The notes: generated from the sequence alone by a model not told the origin. DNA of 10,197 nucleotides from JAHFKM01 sp035655455 (GCA_035655455.1 DASRUL010000008.1:1-10197), one strand, 5' to 3'. Numbered from the stretch's first letter, positions 1 to 6,530 are shown. Made by a program: numbers and translations.

Positions 1-1890
1 ACTTTCCAAATTCTTCGGAGCAACAGTCTCGATCCTGTTTAACTGGTACAATATACTTGCCAACTCAACAGTTTTCGAATACTCACCATGCACAATCAAA
101 ATCTTCTTTGGTTTCGGTTCCATCCTATGAATCCACGCCGTCAACTGCTTAAAATTCGAATGACCAGAAAACCCATGAATATGATGAATCTCCATCTTCA
201 CATTCACCATGTCCTGACGCTTACTTCCGCCTTCAGTAAATGCAATCTCCCGCTCACCCTCAACAAGACGCCTTCCCAAACTTCCAACGCCTTGGTAACA
301 TGTTAAGACACAGGCGTTCTTCGAATTCTCCGCAAGATGCTTAAAATAACTTAACGAGGCGCCACCCGTCAACATCCCAGACGTCGCCATGATAATATAC
401 GGACCCTTGCTCTCAATTATCTCAGCCATCTCCTTTTGGCTCGCCACCCGCTTGAAAAAATCACTTAAAAAGGGATTCTCGTCCTTCTGGAAAATGGCAG
501 TCCTCACACGATGATTGAAAAAATCAGGATACGCAGTATGAATCGCTGTGACATCCCACAACATGCCCTGCAAATAGATCGGCATTTTTGGGATAAGGCC
601 ATCACACATCGCCTTCTCAAGAATCAACATAATCTCTTGGCTCCTTCCTACCCCAAGCACAGGCATCAACACCTTTCCCTCTTTCTCGGCAACGCTCTTA
701 ATGATATCCACAAGACACTGCTCACTTTCCATCCTCGTCGGAGGAACATCCCTTCTACTTCCATACGTGCTCTCCATCATCACCGTTTCAACTCGAGGAA
801 ACCTATAATCCGAAGCGCCAAGAAGGTTCGTATTCTCAAAATTGAAGTCTCCTGAATACAAAAAGTTGTGGACCCCGTTTCCAATGTGCAAATGACACAA
901 CGAACTCCCAAGGTTGTGACCGGCATTATACAGCGTCAACCTTATATCGGGAGCAATGTCAGTGACTTCCCCATAATCCAAACAAATCGTATGCTTCACA
1001 AACTCCTTTACATCAGTACTTGAATAAATGCTCTCGCCACCCTCCTTCTCAGCAAGACTCACATAATCCAAGGTCAACAACGCAGCGACATCCCTTGTCG
1101 GGGCAGTCATGTATACAGGGCCGCGGTATCCCATCTTAAACAAGTACGGCAACGTCCCAACGTGGTCCAAGTGCGCATGACTGATCACAACAGCGTCCAA
1201 CTCCTGAATGTTAAACTCGGGCGCGTCCAAGTACGGAAACATGCTCTCAGGAGGCGCAGCAACATTCACCCCACAATCCAACATCACCTTACTCTCAGGC
1301 GTCTGCAACAAGAAGCAACTCCTTCCAACCTCCCTGCCAGCACCAAGCACAGCTACCCTAATCCACTCTTCTTTTCTGCCACGCGTCCAATCCTCATAAA
1401 TCCTTTTTCCCACCTTGTGCAGAAACTTTCTTCTATATTCAGACTCTTGATACAACACCTGACGAATATTCTCAATCAATGGGCTTCTAATTGGAGGAAT
1501 CCTTCGCACCACAGGCACCCATAACGTCTCTTTTTTAATCTCCTTCAAGACTTCTCCTCCCTGCCCAATCGCCATCCCTGGCTTCTCAGCCTCAATAATC
1601 ACCCGAGAACGCTGCACATCGAAGATAATACTCACCTGACCACACTCGACGCCTAAAATTTTCTCAATAATCTCCCTAGCTTTCTCAGGATTGACCGTCA
1701 GCTTTGGATCAACCCTCAACTCCACGCGTTTCTTAATACTCTCAACAACCTGCTTAATCGCCCCTTGGTTGTCTAAGAAAAAGTTGACATTCTTTGTGTA
1801 CAAAACAATATTCGCTCCCTCGAATACGGCATCTGAAATATCCGCGTTCTCAGGAATATACTTCATAACCTCATCCAAAATCTTTACCAT
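1..1890 (-). CDS. fttA: Archaeal CPSF1-type beta-CASP ribonuclease (aCPSF1/FttA), 3' end cut by window edge
   Basis: This is the metallo-beta-lactamase/beta-CASP endoribonuclease that cleaves U-rich transcript 3' ends and acts as the general transcription termination factor of Archaea (family knowledge). 630 codons are open with no stop; the last visible residues (APKNLES) match the usual C-terminus, so only a few residues are missing. The N-terminal ~140 residues are KH-like, with the GxxG-type IGQGG at 108-112. The zinc motif HAHLDH is at 238-243 and the SGD aspartate at 348. MESTYG and GFSGHSN, typical beta-CASP motifs, follow, then IVHGE near the end. The ATG at 1888-1890 is preceded by an in-frame TGA eight codons upstream and by an AGAAAGG-type weak ribosome site. 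It lies 34 bp after psmB and is probably co-transcribed with it, a pairing seen in several archaea. No frameshift is seen. Identity is secure. Confidence 0.96.
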   Translation of the reverse strand, partial: MVKILDEVMKYIPENADISDAVFEGANIVLYTKNVNFFLDNQGAIKQVVESIKKRVELRVDPKLTVNPEKAREIIEKILGVECGQVSIIFDVQRSRVIIEAEKPGMAIGQGGEVLKEIKKETLWVPVVRRIPPIRSPLIENIRQVLYQESEYRRKFLHKVGKRIYEDWTRGRKEEWIRVAVLGAGREVGRSCFLLQTPESKVMLDCGVNVAAPPESMFPYLDAPEFNIQELDAVVISHAHLDHVGTLPYLFKMGYRGPVYMTAPTRDVAALLTLDYVSLAEKEGGESIYSSTDVKEFVKHTICLDYGEVTDIAPDIRLTLYNAGHNLGSSLCHLHIGNGVHNFLYSGDFNFENTNLLGASDYRFPRVETVMMESTYGSRRDVPPTRMESEQCLVDIIKSVAEKEGKVLMPVLGVGRSQEIMLILEKAMCDGLIPKMPIYLQGMLWDVTAIHTAYPDFFNHRVRTAIFQKDENPFLSDFFKRVASQKEMAEIIESKGPYIIMATSGMLTGGASLSYFKHLAENSKNACVLTCYQGVGSLGRRLVEGEREIAFTEGGSKRQDMVNVKMEIHHIHGFSGHSNFKQLTAWIHRMEPKPKKILIVHGEYSKTVELASILYQLNRIETVAPKNLES

Positions 1891-1924
1891 AGTTTTCAAA
1901 ACCTTTCTTCAACTGCAGAATCTT

Positions 1925-2563
1925 TTAAGCAAGCTTGGACTCAAGCTGCTTCGTCATAATTTTCCTGGCGCCTTCCTTTGTAATAGACACAATATCGATC
2001 CCACCGCCAGAGCCAGTATCACGCTCCATCGCAGCGCTCACAGCCTTTGTCGCAAGCTTTACCGCTTCGTCCATAGACACATCCTTCACATAGCCTGCCT
2101 CCAACACTCCAGTCGCGAACATCATCCCAGAACCATCAGTCACATAATCATCATACTTCGTCACGCTGCCATCGTACCCGAGCTGAAACAAGTGAAAGCC
2201 CTCATTATCCTTTCCCCCAAACAAAAATCCAGTAATTCCAGGAATCATACTCATCTTTCTGATATTATTATACACCAAATTCGCCAGCAAGTTCGCAGCC
2301 TCTTTTACCTTCACCTTCTTTCCCTTTCTTAACTCCTCAAGCTTCACCTGCGCCTTAATCAGCTTCACCAAGAGCTGGATGTCAGAGACATTCCCAGCAA
2401 CAGTCAACGCCATCTCCTCATTCAAGAGCAACACCTTCTCCATCTTCTTACTTGAAACAATCTGACCACCAAGCGTCATCTTCTTATCAGCAGCGAGAAT
2501 AATCCCATCCTTCGCAACAATACCTACCGTCGTCGTTCCAGTCTTAAACAATTGATGCTCCAT
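1925..2563 (-). CDS. psmB: Proteasome subunit beta (20S core, catalytic Ntn hydrolase)
   Basis: Catalytic beta subunit of the archaeal 20S proteasome, the cytoplasmic protease that degrades proteins fed by PAN/Cdc48-type ATPases. The sequence has a short propeptide ending in KTG followed by TTTVG, so autocleavage exposes Thr1 (residue 10 here). Asp17 (AAD), the GSG segment and RD before a Gly-rich stretch are all present. The lysine equivalent to Lys33 appears at mature position 34 because of one extra residue in QIVSSKKMEKV. I start at the ATG at 2561-2563. The GGAGG at 2573-2577 is 9 nt from it, but directly abuts the other in-frame ATG (2570-2572), which would add MVV. The chosen start gives a 9-residue propeptide, close to known archaeal ones. 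First gene of a psmB-aCPSF1 operon; an alpha subunit is not in the window. Confidence 0.95.
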   Translation of the reverse strand: MEHQLFKTGTTTVGIVAKDGIILAADKKMTLGGQIVSSKKMEKVLLLNEEMALTVAGNVSDIQLLVKLIKAQVKLEELRKGKKVKVKEAANLLANLVYNNIRKMSMIPGITGFLFGGKDNEGFHLFQLGYDGSVTKYDDYVTDGSGMMFATGVLEAGYVKDVSMDEAVKLATKAVSAAMERDTGSGGGIDIVSITKEGARKIMTKQLESKLA

Positions 2564-2572
2564 CACAACCAT

Positions 2573-2624
2573 CCTCCTTCAAGAATCAAGGTTTCACTAG
2601 TATCTTCCTCTTTCTATATAAAGC
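2573..2624 (-). promoter_or_regulatory. psmB promoter and Shine-Dalgarno
   Basis: Read on the minus strand, GCTTTATATAG (2614-2624) is a textbook archaeal TATA box. Transcription should begin about 26 nt further on, near 2592, giving a leader of about 29 nt that carries GAAGGAGG (2573-2580). The IS481 element starts only 20 bp upstream of this TATA box (at 2644), so the core promoter, including the likely BRE at about 2625-2630, was left intact while everything further upstream was displaced. Confidence 0.8.
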
Positions 2625-2643
2625 TTACGGATGCTTGGGGTGT

Positions 2644-2671
2644 TATGCTGAGTCATAATTATTGCACAGTT
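2644..2671 (+). repeat. Left terminal inverted repeat of the IS481 element
   Basis: Begins TATGCT and contains TTGCACA at offset 18; both words and their spacing are repeated, inverted, at the right end. The three bases outside it (TGT) do not match the right flank. Confidence 0.8.
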
Positions 2672-2683
2672 ATAACATAGTTG

Positions 2684-2744
2684 ATTTTGGTGTCCACATT
2701 CAAGAGGTGAATGAAGATGAAATATACACAATGGACACCAAAAT
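2684..2744 (+). repeat. 13-bp perfect inverted repeat enclosing the transposase ribosome site and start
   Basis: ATTTTGGTGTCCA (2684-2696) and its exact complement TGGACACCAAAAT (2732-2744) flank 35 bases that hold GAGGTGA (2704-2710) and both candidate ATG codons (2711, 2717). As RNA it gives a 13-bp stem, extendable by a G-U and a U-A pair. The right arm is also coding (residues for WTPK). It may limit transposase translation from read-through mRNA or be a transposase/repressor binding site; that role is inferred. Confidence 0.7.
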
Positions 2745-3583
2745 TAAGGAGATATGTTATCAATCAATGGAAGTTAGGAATTACCCCCATTACTGAAATT
2801 GCTCGGCAGAGAAAAGTGCCGAGACGAACACTCTATGTCCTGATCGAGAAGTACAAAATAGGGGGGTATGCCGCTCTCGAACCCAAACCTAAAGGAAGAA
2901 AGAAAACAGCTTTAAACCCCGCGTTCGTTGATTTAATCAAGAAAGAATACTCCGAATACAAATTCGGTTCGTACAAGATGTGGATGAGAATGAAAGCTAA
3001 AGGGTTCGGTGTTTCTCAAAGAAAAATTCAAGAGATCTACAATCAAGAAGGCTACGAACTCAACAAAAGAAAAAGACCCGGACAGATAAAATACGTCAGT
3101 TACGAATACGAAAGCCCTCATGACCTTTGGCATACCGATTGGACAGTTTGCCCTTTCACAAAAAAACAAATGATCGCTTTCATCGATGATTGTACCCGTG
3201 TCCTGATTCACGCCGAATATTTTGCACACGCTACAACAGAGAACACGATACTCGCGTTAGCGAACGCGATCGAAAGATGGGGAAAACCAAAAATGATCCT
3301 CACAGACAACGGAACACAATTCACACCAGCCAGATCAGATAAAGGCCCATTCACCCAATGGTGCGAAGAAAGACACATAAAACACATATTAGGACGAATC
3401 CACCATCCGCAAACGAACGGAAAAATCGAACGATGGTGGGGAACCTACAAAAGCGAATACGATGAACGATTCAAAAATCTTGAGGACTACCTCAAGTTTT
3501 ATAATCAAAAACGACCCCACCAAAGCTTAGGATACTTGACACCGATAGAAAAACTAACCAAGTGTGCAAACAATACGGTTTAG
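2717..3583 (+). CDS. IS481-family transposase (DDE, integrase core)
   Basis: Catalyses cut/strand transfer of its own IS. Numbering here is from the ATG at 2711: an N-terminal helix-turn-helix region (about 8-60), a linker, then the rve/RNase H-like core with the DDE residues D143 (HTDWT), D199 (LTDNGTQF) and E240 (NGKIERWW), and the C-terminal YNxxRPHxSLGYxTP signature. All catalytic residues are present and the frame is uninterrupted, so it may be active. I prefer the ATG at 2717 over that at 2711 because GAGGTGA (2704-2710) is too close to the latter; the difference is two residues. The TAG stop (3581-3583) lies in the right inverted repeat. Expected mobile origin; its codon use is slightly different from the neighbouring C-rich genes. 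Confidence 0.95.
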   Translation: MKYTQWTPKLRRYVINQWKLGITPITEIARQRKVPRRTLYVLIEKYKIGGYAALEPKPKGRKKTALNPAFVDLIKKEYSEYKFGSYKMWMRMKAKGFGVSQRKIQEIYNQEGYELNKRKRPGQIKYVSYEYESPHDLWHTDWTVCPFTKKQMIAFIDDCTRVLIHAEYFAHATTENTILALANAIERWGKPKMILTDNGTQFTPARSDKGPFTQWCEERHIKHILGRIHHPQTNGKIERWWGTYKSEYDERFKNLEDYLKFYNQKRPHQSLGYLTPIEKLTKCANNTV

Positions 3584-3587
3584 CATA
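3560..3587 (-). repeat. Right terminal inverted repeat of the IS481 element
   Basis: On the minus strand it reads TATGCT, 12 bases, TTGCACA, then CTT, matching the left end at 20 of 28 positions. It overlaps the last codons of the transposase and ends 2 bp before the stop codon of the minus-strand membrane regulator. Confidence 0.8.
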
Positions 3588-3589
3588 TT

Positions 3590-4279
3590 TTATTTCAGAA
3601 GTATAATATTTCCCCTTCCTTTCTTAATCTTCTCAATTTTTCCCTTCGCCTCCAATTCTGTCAGTAACAACGACACCTTCGCCTCAGACAAAGGAAAATA
3701 TTTCCTTAACTCCTTTTGCGTTATCCTTCCCCCTTGCTCTTTCATCACTTGCAAAACACCCTCAACATCGGGAGAAACCTTTTCCTCTCCACCTATCTTT
3801 TCCCTCACAAGCGTCGTCGCACCTTTCTCATTCTTCTTATACAAGAGGGCGCCAGCTCCTATAACCACAAGAACAATTATCCCAACAAGCACCCACTCAC
3901 TTCTTCCGGCACCCTCAAACAATCCCTCATCCAACTCAGGCTCGTCAGCCTCAGCAAGAATAAGATCCTCCTCAGCAAAATCAGGAAGCACAAACATATC
4001 CACCACAAATGAACCCTCCTCATCAACGCTTACAATCTCTTTCGCAATAATCTCTTCCTTTAACCACACTGTAATTGTATACTCCCTTTCAGGACTTACT
4101 TTAAACGAATACTCTCCAGTATTTGACACTAGCCTTTGCATTGGAGAAGAATCAATCTCAACAATAACATTCCTCACCTTCTGCAATGAGGGCGTGTACA
4201 CTGAGCCATGGATTTCAGCAGCAATCGCCATCGCGCTAAGCACCATTATCATCACTCCCATCAGGATAAGCAGCCTCAT
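3590..4279 (-). CDS. Membrane-anchored winged-helix protein, probable one-component transmembrane transcription regulator
   Basis: 229 residues from the ATG at 4277-4279. A signal peptide/first hydrophobic segment (1-21, ending AIAA before EIHG) is followed by a beta-rich extracytoplasmic domain (about 22-100) resembling carboxypeptidase-regulatory-like folds (GSVYTP, NTGEYSFKV). An acidic linker follows, then one transmembrane helix (128-147) and a basic stop-transfer KKNEK. The C-terminal winged helix (about 171-229) has ITQKELRKYF, SEAKVSLLLTELEAKGKI and a basic wing, KIKKGRG. Such architectures occur in archaeal predicted membrane-associated regulators (COG2512-like). An upstream extension to 4387 is open but lacks signals; a TATA-like element 26 nt upstream marks 4279 as a near-leaderless start. 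Ligand and target genes are unknown. It was probably next to psmB before the IS inserted. Confidence 0.8.
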   Translation of the reverse strand: MRLLILMGVMIMVLSAMAIAAEIHGSVYTPSLQKVRNVIVEIDSSPMQRLVSNTGEYSFKVSPEREYTITVWLKEEIIAKEIVSVDEEGSFVVDMFVLPDFAEEDLILAEADEPELDEGLFEGAGRSEWVLVGIIVLVVIGAGALLYKKNEKGATTLVREKIGGEEKVSPDVEGVLQVMKEQGGRITQKELRKYFPLSEAKVSLLLTELEAKGKIEKIKKGRGNIILLK

Positions 4280-4300
4280 ATCCTTTAAGAAAAGAAAATA

Positions 4301-4310
4301 CGTATAAAAA
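4301..4310 (-). promoter_or_regulatory. TATA-like promoter of the membrane regulator
   Basis: TTTTTATACG on the minus strand is centred about 26 nt from the ATG at 4279, which predicts a leaderless or nearly leaderless mRNA. AAAGG just before the ATG is too close to act as a normal ribosome site. The rest of 4280-4457 shows no gene; it holds this promoter and the divergent one of the coiled-coil gene. Confidence 0.5.
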
Positions 4311-4400
4311 TGTTGCTGTAAAGAAAAAGGAGGCAAAATCAACCCCTGTAAAGCTTCACTCAGGACCATAAACCTTTTCCTTAACACTTCCTGAAAGCAT

Positions 4401-4451
4401 CTTTATAAAGAAACCTTCCTAGAACTTGTCAACAACAACACCTTTCGGAGG
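4401..4451 (+). promoter_or_regulatory. Promoter and Shine-Dalgarno of the coiled-coil gene
   Basis: CTTTATAAAG (4401-4410) is a good TATA box. A start near 4432 would leave a leader of about 26 nt with GGAGG at 4447-4451, 6 nt before the ATG. This gene and psmB are the clearly leadered, SD-bearing genes of the host part of the window. Confidence 0.7.
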
Positions 4452-4457
4452 TTTACC

Positions 4458-5600
4458 ATGAAAAAAACAATAACCATTTTTATCTTAGGAGCGTTCCTCC
4501 TCAGCATAATGCCCCTGGCGCTTGCAGACGGAGACAGATCGGATGTTCGTATGGATTCTGACCAATCTTCAGGAAGAGATAGCACAGACAGAGAAACAAG
4601 AACAGAAACAAGAACAGAAACAAGAACAGACGCCGACTCAGGCAGAGCTGGCCTCACCACTAAAACAAGGACAGAACTCCGCACAAAAATTAGAGAGCGA
4701 CAAGAAGAGGGAAGAAAAGAGAGAGAAGAACGACGAGAACAACGTACTGAGCTAAGAGAAGACTTCAAAGAAGCGCGAATGCGCTACAAAGAAAAGGCGC
4801 AGGAATTCAGGAAACTCAGCGAAAAAGTCAAAGAATGCAAAGATGATAACTCGGAACGATGCATCACCCTTAGAAAAGAAACGCGGCTAGAAGCAAAGGC
4901 GCACCTTCTAAGGACAGCAGACAAGATCCTCGCCCTTCTGGAAAGAACAAAGGAACGCATCGAACAATCAAACAGCAAGATCAAGACAGAACTTGTCGCA
5001 GAACTTGACGCAGGCATCAGCGAGGTCACCGCTATCAAAGCAAGAATAGAAGCGCTTGAAGGAGACGCAACGCGCGACGAGATTAAGGGCTTAAACAAGG
5101 AGCTCAAGCAAGTATGGAAGGACGCGAAGCACTCAGTCAAACTCAGTATCGGACACACCATCAACTTCGGCGTTCACGGCGTCCTTGTTAGAGCTGAAAA
5201 ACTCGAGACAAGACTCGAGACAGCCTTGGAAAAGCTCGAAGCCAATGGAAAAAACACAGACGCAGCAGAGGCGCAACTTGAAGCGTACAAGCAACACCTC
5301 ATAAAAGCAAGAGAATTCGCAAGACTGGCGCAAGCGGAGTTTGACCGCGCACGACACTCAGACAAAGACTTTGACACTTTCGTGAAAAAAGGGCATGATT
5401 TCCTTGTCCAAGCACGCGCAGAACTCACCCTCGCACACGATGGCCTCAAAATGGTGATGAAAGAGATCAGGGCCATCCAAGGACAAGCCCTTCTTGAAGC
5501 AGAAACTGAAGACGTCGAGACAGAGGCAGAGCTTGAACTATCAACCGCGACAGATGACACCCTCGCTACAGCAACAGGGGCAGCAAGCGTTGTCATCTGA
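4458..5600 (+). CDS. Secreted long coiled-coil protein of unknown function
   Basis: 380 residues. A Sec signal peptide is clear (MKK, hydrophobic core, LALA at 20-23, then DGDRSD). The mature protein starts with a Ser/Asp/Arg-rich disordered stretch carrying ETRT repeats, followed from about residue 70 to 350 by almost continuous highly charged helix (Glu/Lys/Arg with heptad-like Leu/Ala). This suggests an extended coiled coil on the cell surface or in the pseudoperiplasm. Only two cysteines are evident in the mature chain, at 127 and 135, flanking a short acidic turn; they could form a disulfide hairpin. The tail is Glu/Thr/Ala-rich, ending GAASVVI, weakly hydrophobic but too short for a membrane anchor. 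No enzymatic motif is visible. Own promoter with GGAGG. TGA stop, followed by a T-rich tract. I cannot assign a family. Confidence 0.85.
   Translation: MKKTITIFILGAFLLSIMPLALADGDRSDVRMDSDQSSGRDSTDRETRTETRTETRTDADSGRAGLTTKTRTELRTKIRERQEEGRKEREERREQRTELREDFKEARMRYKEKAQEFRKLSEKVKECKDDNSERCITLRKETRLEAKAHLLRTADKILALLERTKERIEQSNSKIKTELVAELDAGISEVTAIKARIEALEGDATRDEIKGLNKELKQVWKDAKHSVKLSIGHTINFGVHGVLVRAEKLETRLETALEKLEANGKNTDAAEAQLEAYKQHLIKAREFARLAQAEFDRARHSDKDFDTFVKKGHDFLVQARAELTLAHDGLKMVMKEIRAIQGQALLEAETEDVETEAELELSTATDDTLATATGAASVVI
4593..4628 (+). repeat. 12-bp tandem repeat, three exact copies, within the coiled-coil gene
   Basis: GAAACAAGAACA is repeated three times without error and encodes ETRT units in the disordered N-terminus of the mature protein. 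The 12-bp period keeps the frame, so copy number could vary between strains by replication slippage. Confidence 0.9.
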
Positions 5601-5612
5601 ATTTTTCCTTTT
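5601..5612 (+). terminator. T-rich terminator after the coiled-coil gene
   Basis: Directly after the TGA stop the coding strand reads ATTTTTCCTTTT. Archaeal termination relies on such oligo-T tracts, which are also the cleavage region of aCPSF1. No hairpin is visible. Confidence 0.5.
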
Positions 5613-5618
5613 GGAAAC

Positions 5619-5627
5619 ACTTAAAAA
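5619..5627 (+). promoter_or_regulatory. TATA-like promoter of the small lipoprotein gene
   Basis: ACTTAAAAA is centred about 29 nt from the ATG at 5652 and there is no Shine-Dalgarno, so the transcript is probably leaderless. The box is weaker than the others here. Confidence 0.45.
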
Positions 5628-5651
5628 CAAAGAAACCCTCAACGAGCACTT

Positions 5652-5864
5652 ATGAAAAGGCTTTTTATTCTTTTTGTTTTATCAGTCCTGCTCATCGCAG
5701 GATGCGCGCAACCGCAAGAGGAACAAGCAACGCCACCCGCGGCAACACCACTTGACGCTTCCCTTGAAGAAACAAACCAACTCCAAGAAGAACTCAACCA
5801 AGATGAAGTCAACACTTTAGACCAAGAACTAGAAACCTTAGATGAAGAATTTCAATATCTCTAA
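5652..5864 (+). CDS. Small acidic lipoprotein
   Basis: 70 residues: MKRLF, a hydrophobic stretch and the lipobox LIAGC with Cys18 as the predicted lipidation site, so it should be anchored to the outer face of the membrane. The mature 53 residues are very acidic and Gln/Leu/Glu-rich, with a Pro/Ala/Thr linker (about 25-35) and a C-terminal helix of NQLQEELNQ- and LDQELETLDEE-type heptads that could form a short coiled coil. It follows the secreted coiled-coil gene by 51 bp in the same direction, so a partnership at the cell surface is possible but not shown. Only 3 bp separate its stop from that of the convergent gene. No known family recognised; the lipoprotein nature itself is secure. Confidence 0.8.
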   Translation: MKRLFILFVLSVLLIAGCAQPQEEQATPPAATPLDASLEETNQLQEELNQDEVNTLDQELETLDEEFQYL

Positions 5865-5867
5865 TTT

Positions 5868-6404
5868 TTACTCTATTATAACTCTCACAGAATCGCTTAG
5901 CGCCTCTTTTCCATCTTTGTAGAGATTGACCCCACACACGTATGTCCCAATGTCACTCTTCTCATCATCAATAATCAAGAGGTGGAAGTCCCTCCTCTCC
6001 CCAGAATCCAAGGAGATCTCCTTTGACTGCGACGTTCCTGTCTCCTGAATGTCACATATGAACTTCGGCTTCTTTCTCGTGTTCGCCTCAAGAGAAGTCT
6101 TCACCTGAAACCTCGCAGGTTTGCTCCCCAGATTCTTTATCGCAATTCCAATTCCATCGCTCTTCCCCTGCTTTATTACAGTAGAACTTCTCGTCAACGT
6201 AAGCTCATTGTCGATATTTTCCAATGTCTGAAGATCCTTATCAGCGTTCGCAAACGCAGCCCGCGTCAAGTCGTCAATCTTAAGAAAAATCCCCCTCACG
6301 AACGTCAACCCCAATGTCAAGAGCACAACACCAAGAATAATCACGATCACCGTCGTCATCGACAACTCAATCGCACCTTTCTTCACCCCTTTCCTCTTGC
6401 TCAT
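5868..6404 (-). CDS. Membrane-anchored pilin-like / beta-sandwich protein
   Basis: 178 residues from the ATG at 6402-6404. The N-terminus is basic (MSKRKGVKKG), followed by AIELSMTTVIVIILGVVLL, a class III (type IV pilin/archaellin-like) arrangement in which a prepilin peptidase could cut after Gly10. Acceptance as a true pilin is tentative: it may simply be an N-terminal anchor, common in DPANN surface proteins. After a short helix (to about 70) comes a beta-rich domain with two cysteines (FICDI, YVCGV) that could bond, resembling the CARDB/Ig-like domains that follow such anchors. An upstream TTG at 6425 is in frame but lies only about 8 nt from the TATA centre, hence upstream of the expected transcript start; it is rejected. 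The gene is convergent with the lipoprotein. Confidence 0.8.
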   Translation of the reverse strand: MSKRKGVKKGAIELSMTTVIVIILGVVLLTLGLTFVRGIFLKIDDLTRAAFANADKDLQTLENIDNELTLTRSSTVIKQGKSDGIGIAIKNLGSKPARFQVKTSLEANTRKKPKFICDIQETGTSQSKEISLDSGERRDFHLLIIDDEKSDIGTYVCGVNLYKDGKEALSDSVRVIIE

Positions 6405-6428
6405 TCTGAAGCTCTTAGCACTCAATTA

Positions 6429-6440
6429 TTATATAAAGAT
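6429..6440 (-). promoter_or_regulatory. TATA promoter of the pilin-like gene
   Basis: ATCTTTATATAA on the minus strand is a strong TATA box. Its centre is about 29 nt from the ATG at 6404, so the mRNA starts at or just before that codon and no Shine-Dalgarno is present. Confidence 0.7.
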
Positions 6441-6484
6441 TTCTAACACCCAAAGTTTGTCTTATCATAGAGCATGACCTTCCT

Positions 6485-6504
6485 AAACAAAAATCCATTT
6501 TTCC
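6485..6504 (-). terminator. Possible T-rich terminator downstream of tRNA-Phe
   Basis: On the minus strand, 13-32 bases after the tRNA 3' end, the sequence reads GGAAAAATGGATTTTTGTTT: a small A/T inverted repeat followed by an oligo-T run. It is the only termination-like signal between the tRNA and the pilin-like gene promoter. The remainder of 6441-6516 shows no convincing gene. Confidence 0.35.
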
Positions 6505-6530
6505 TCAGATAATAAATGGGGCGAGAGGGA

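Larger units (their letters stand above)
2644..3587 (+). mobile_element. IS481-family insertion sequence, complete, 944 bp
   Basis: A single DDE transposase gene is bounded by imperfect 28-bp inverted repeats (2644-2671 and 3560-3587; 20 of 28 positions identical), each reading TATGCT, 12 variable bases, TTGCACA. The transposase stop codon lies inside the right repeat. A GGTGTC word occurs about 45 bp inside each end in inverted orientation. No direct target duplication flanks the repeats, so either the insertion is old, the true ends extend a few bases further, or duplication was lost. The element sits in the gap between psmB and the stop codon of the membrane regulator, disrupting neither coding region. 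Confidence 0.85.

Noticed and set aside
88..2332. Several plus-strand open frames (for example 511-855, 1162-1524, 1691-2332)
   Set aside because: They lie antisense to the clearly conserved aCPSF1 and psmB genes, encode His/Arg/Ser-rich sequences with no family features and lack promoters; they are by-products of the opposite strand's codon bias.
3581..3583. Use of TAG as the transposase stop as evidence of stop-codon reassignment together with NIKD
   Set aside because: The protein ends at the expected family C-terminus there and the gene is mobile; TGA also ends a host gene at 5600, so normal stop usage is the simpler reading.
4316..4353. CTGTAAAG direct repeat, two copies 30 bp apart, in the divergent promoter region
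   Set aside because: Short, only two copies, unrelated in spacing to either TATA box; likely chance.
4280..4387. N-terminal extension of the membrane regulator by 36 residues
   Set aside because: It would place residues before a clear signal peptide, lies upstream of the TATA-like element at 4301-4310, and has no ribosome site.
6405..6425. TTG start giving seven extra residues on the pilin-like protein
   Set aside because: It is about 8 nt from the TATA centre and so upstream of the expected transcript start.
6415..6498. Minus-strand 27-codon open frame between tRNA-Phe and the pilin-like gene
   Set aside because: It runs through the pilin-like gene promoter, has no promoter of its own and shows no recognisable features; probably chance.
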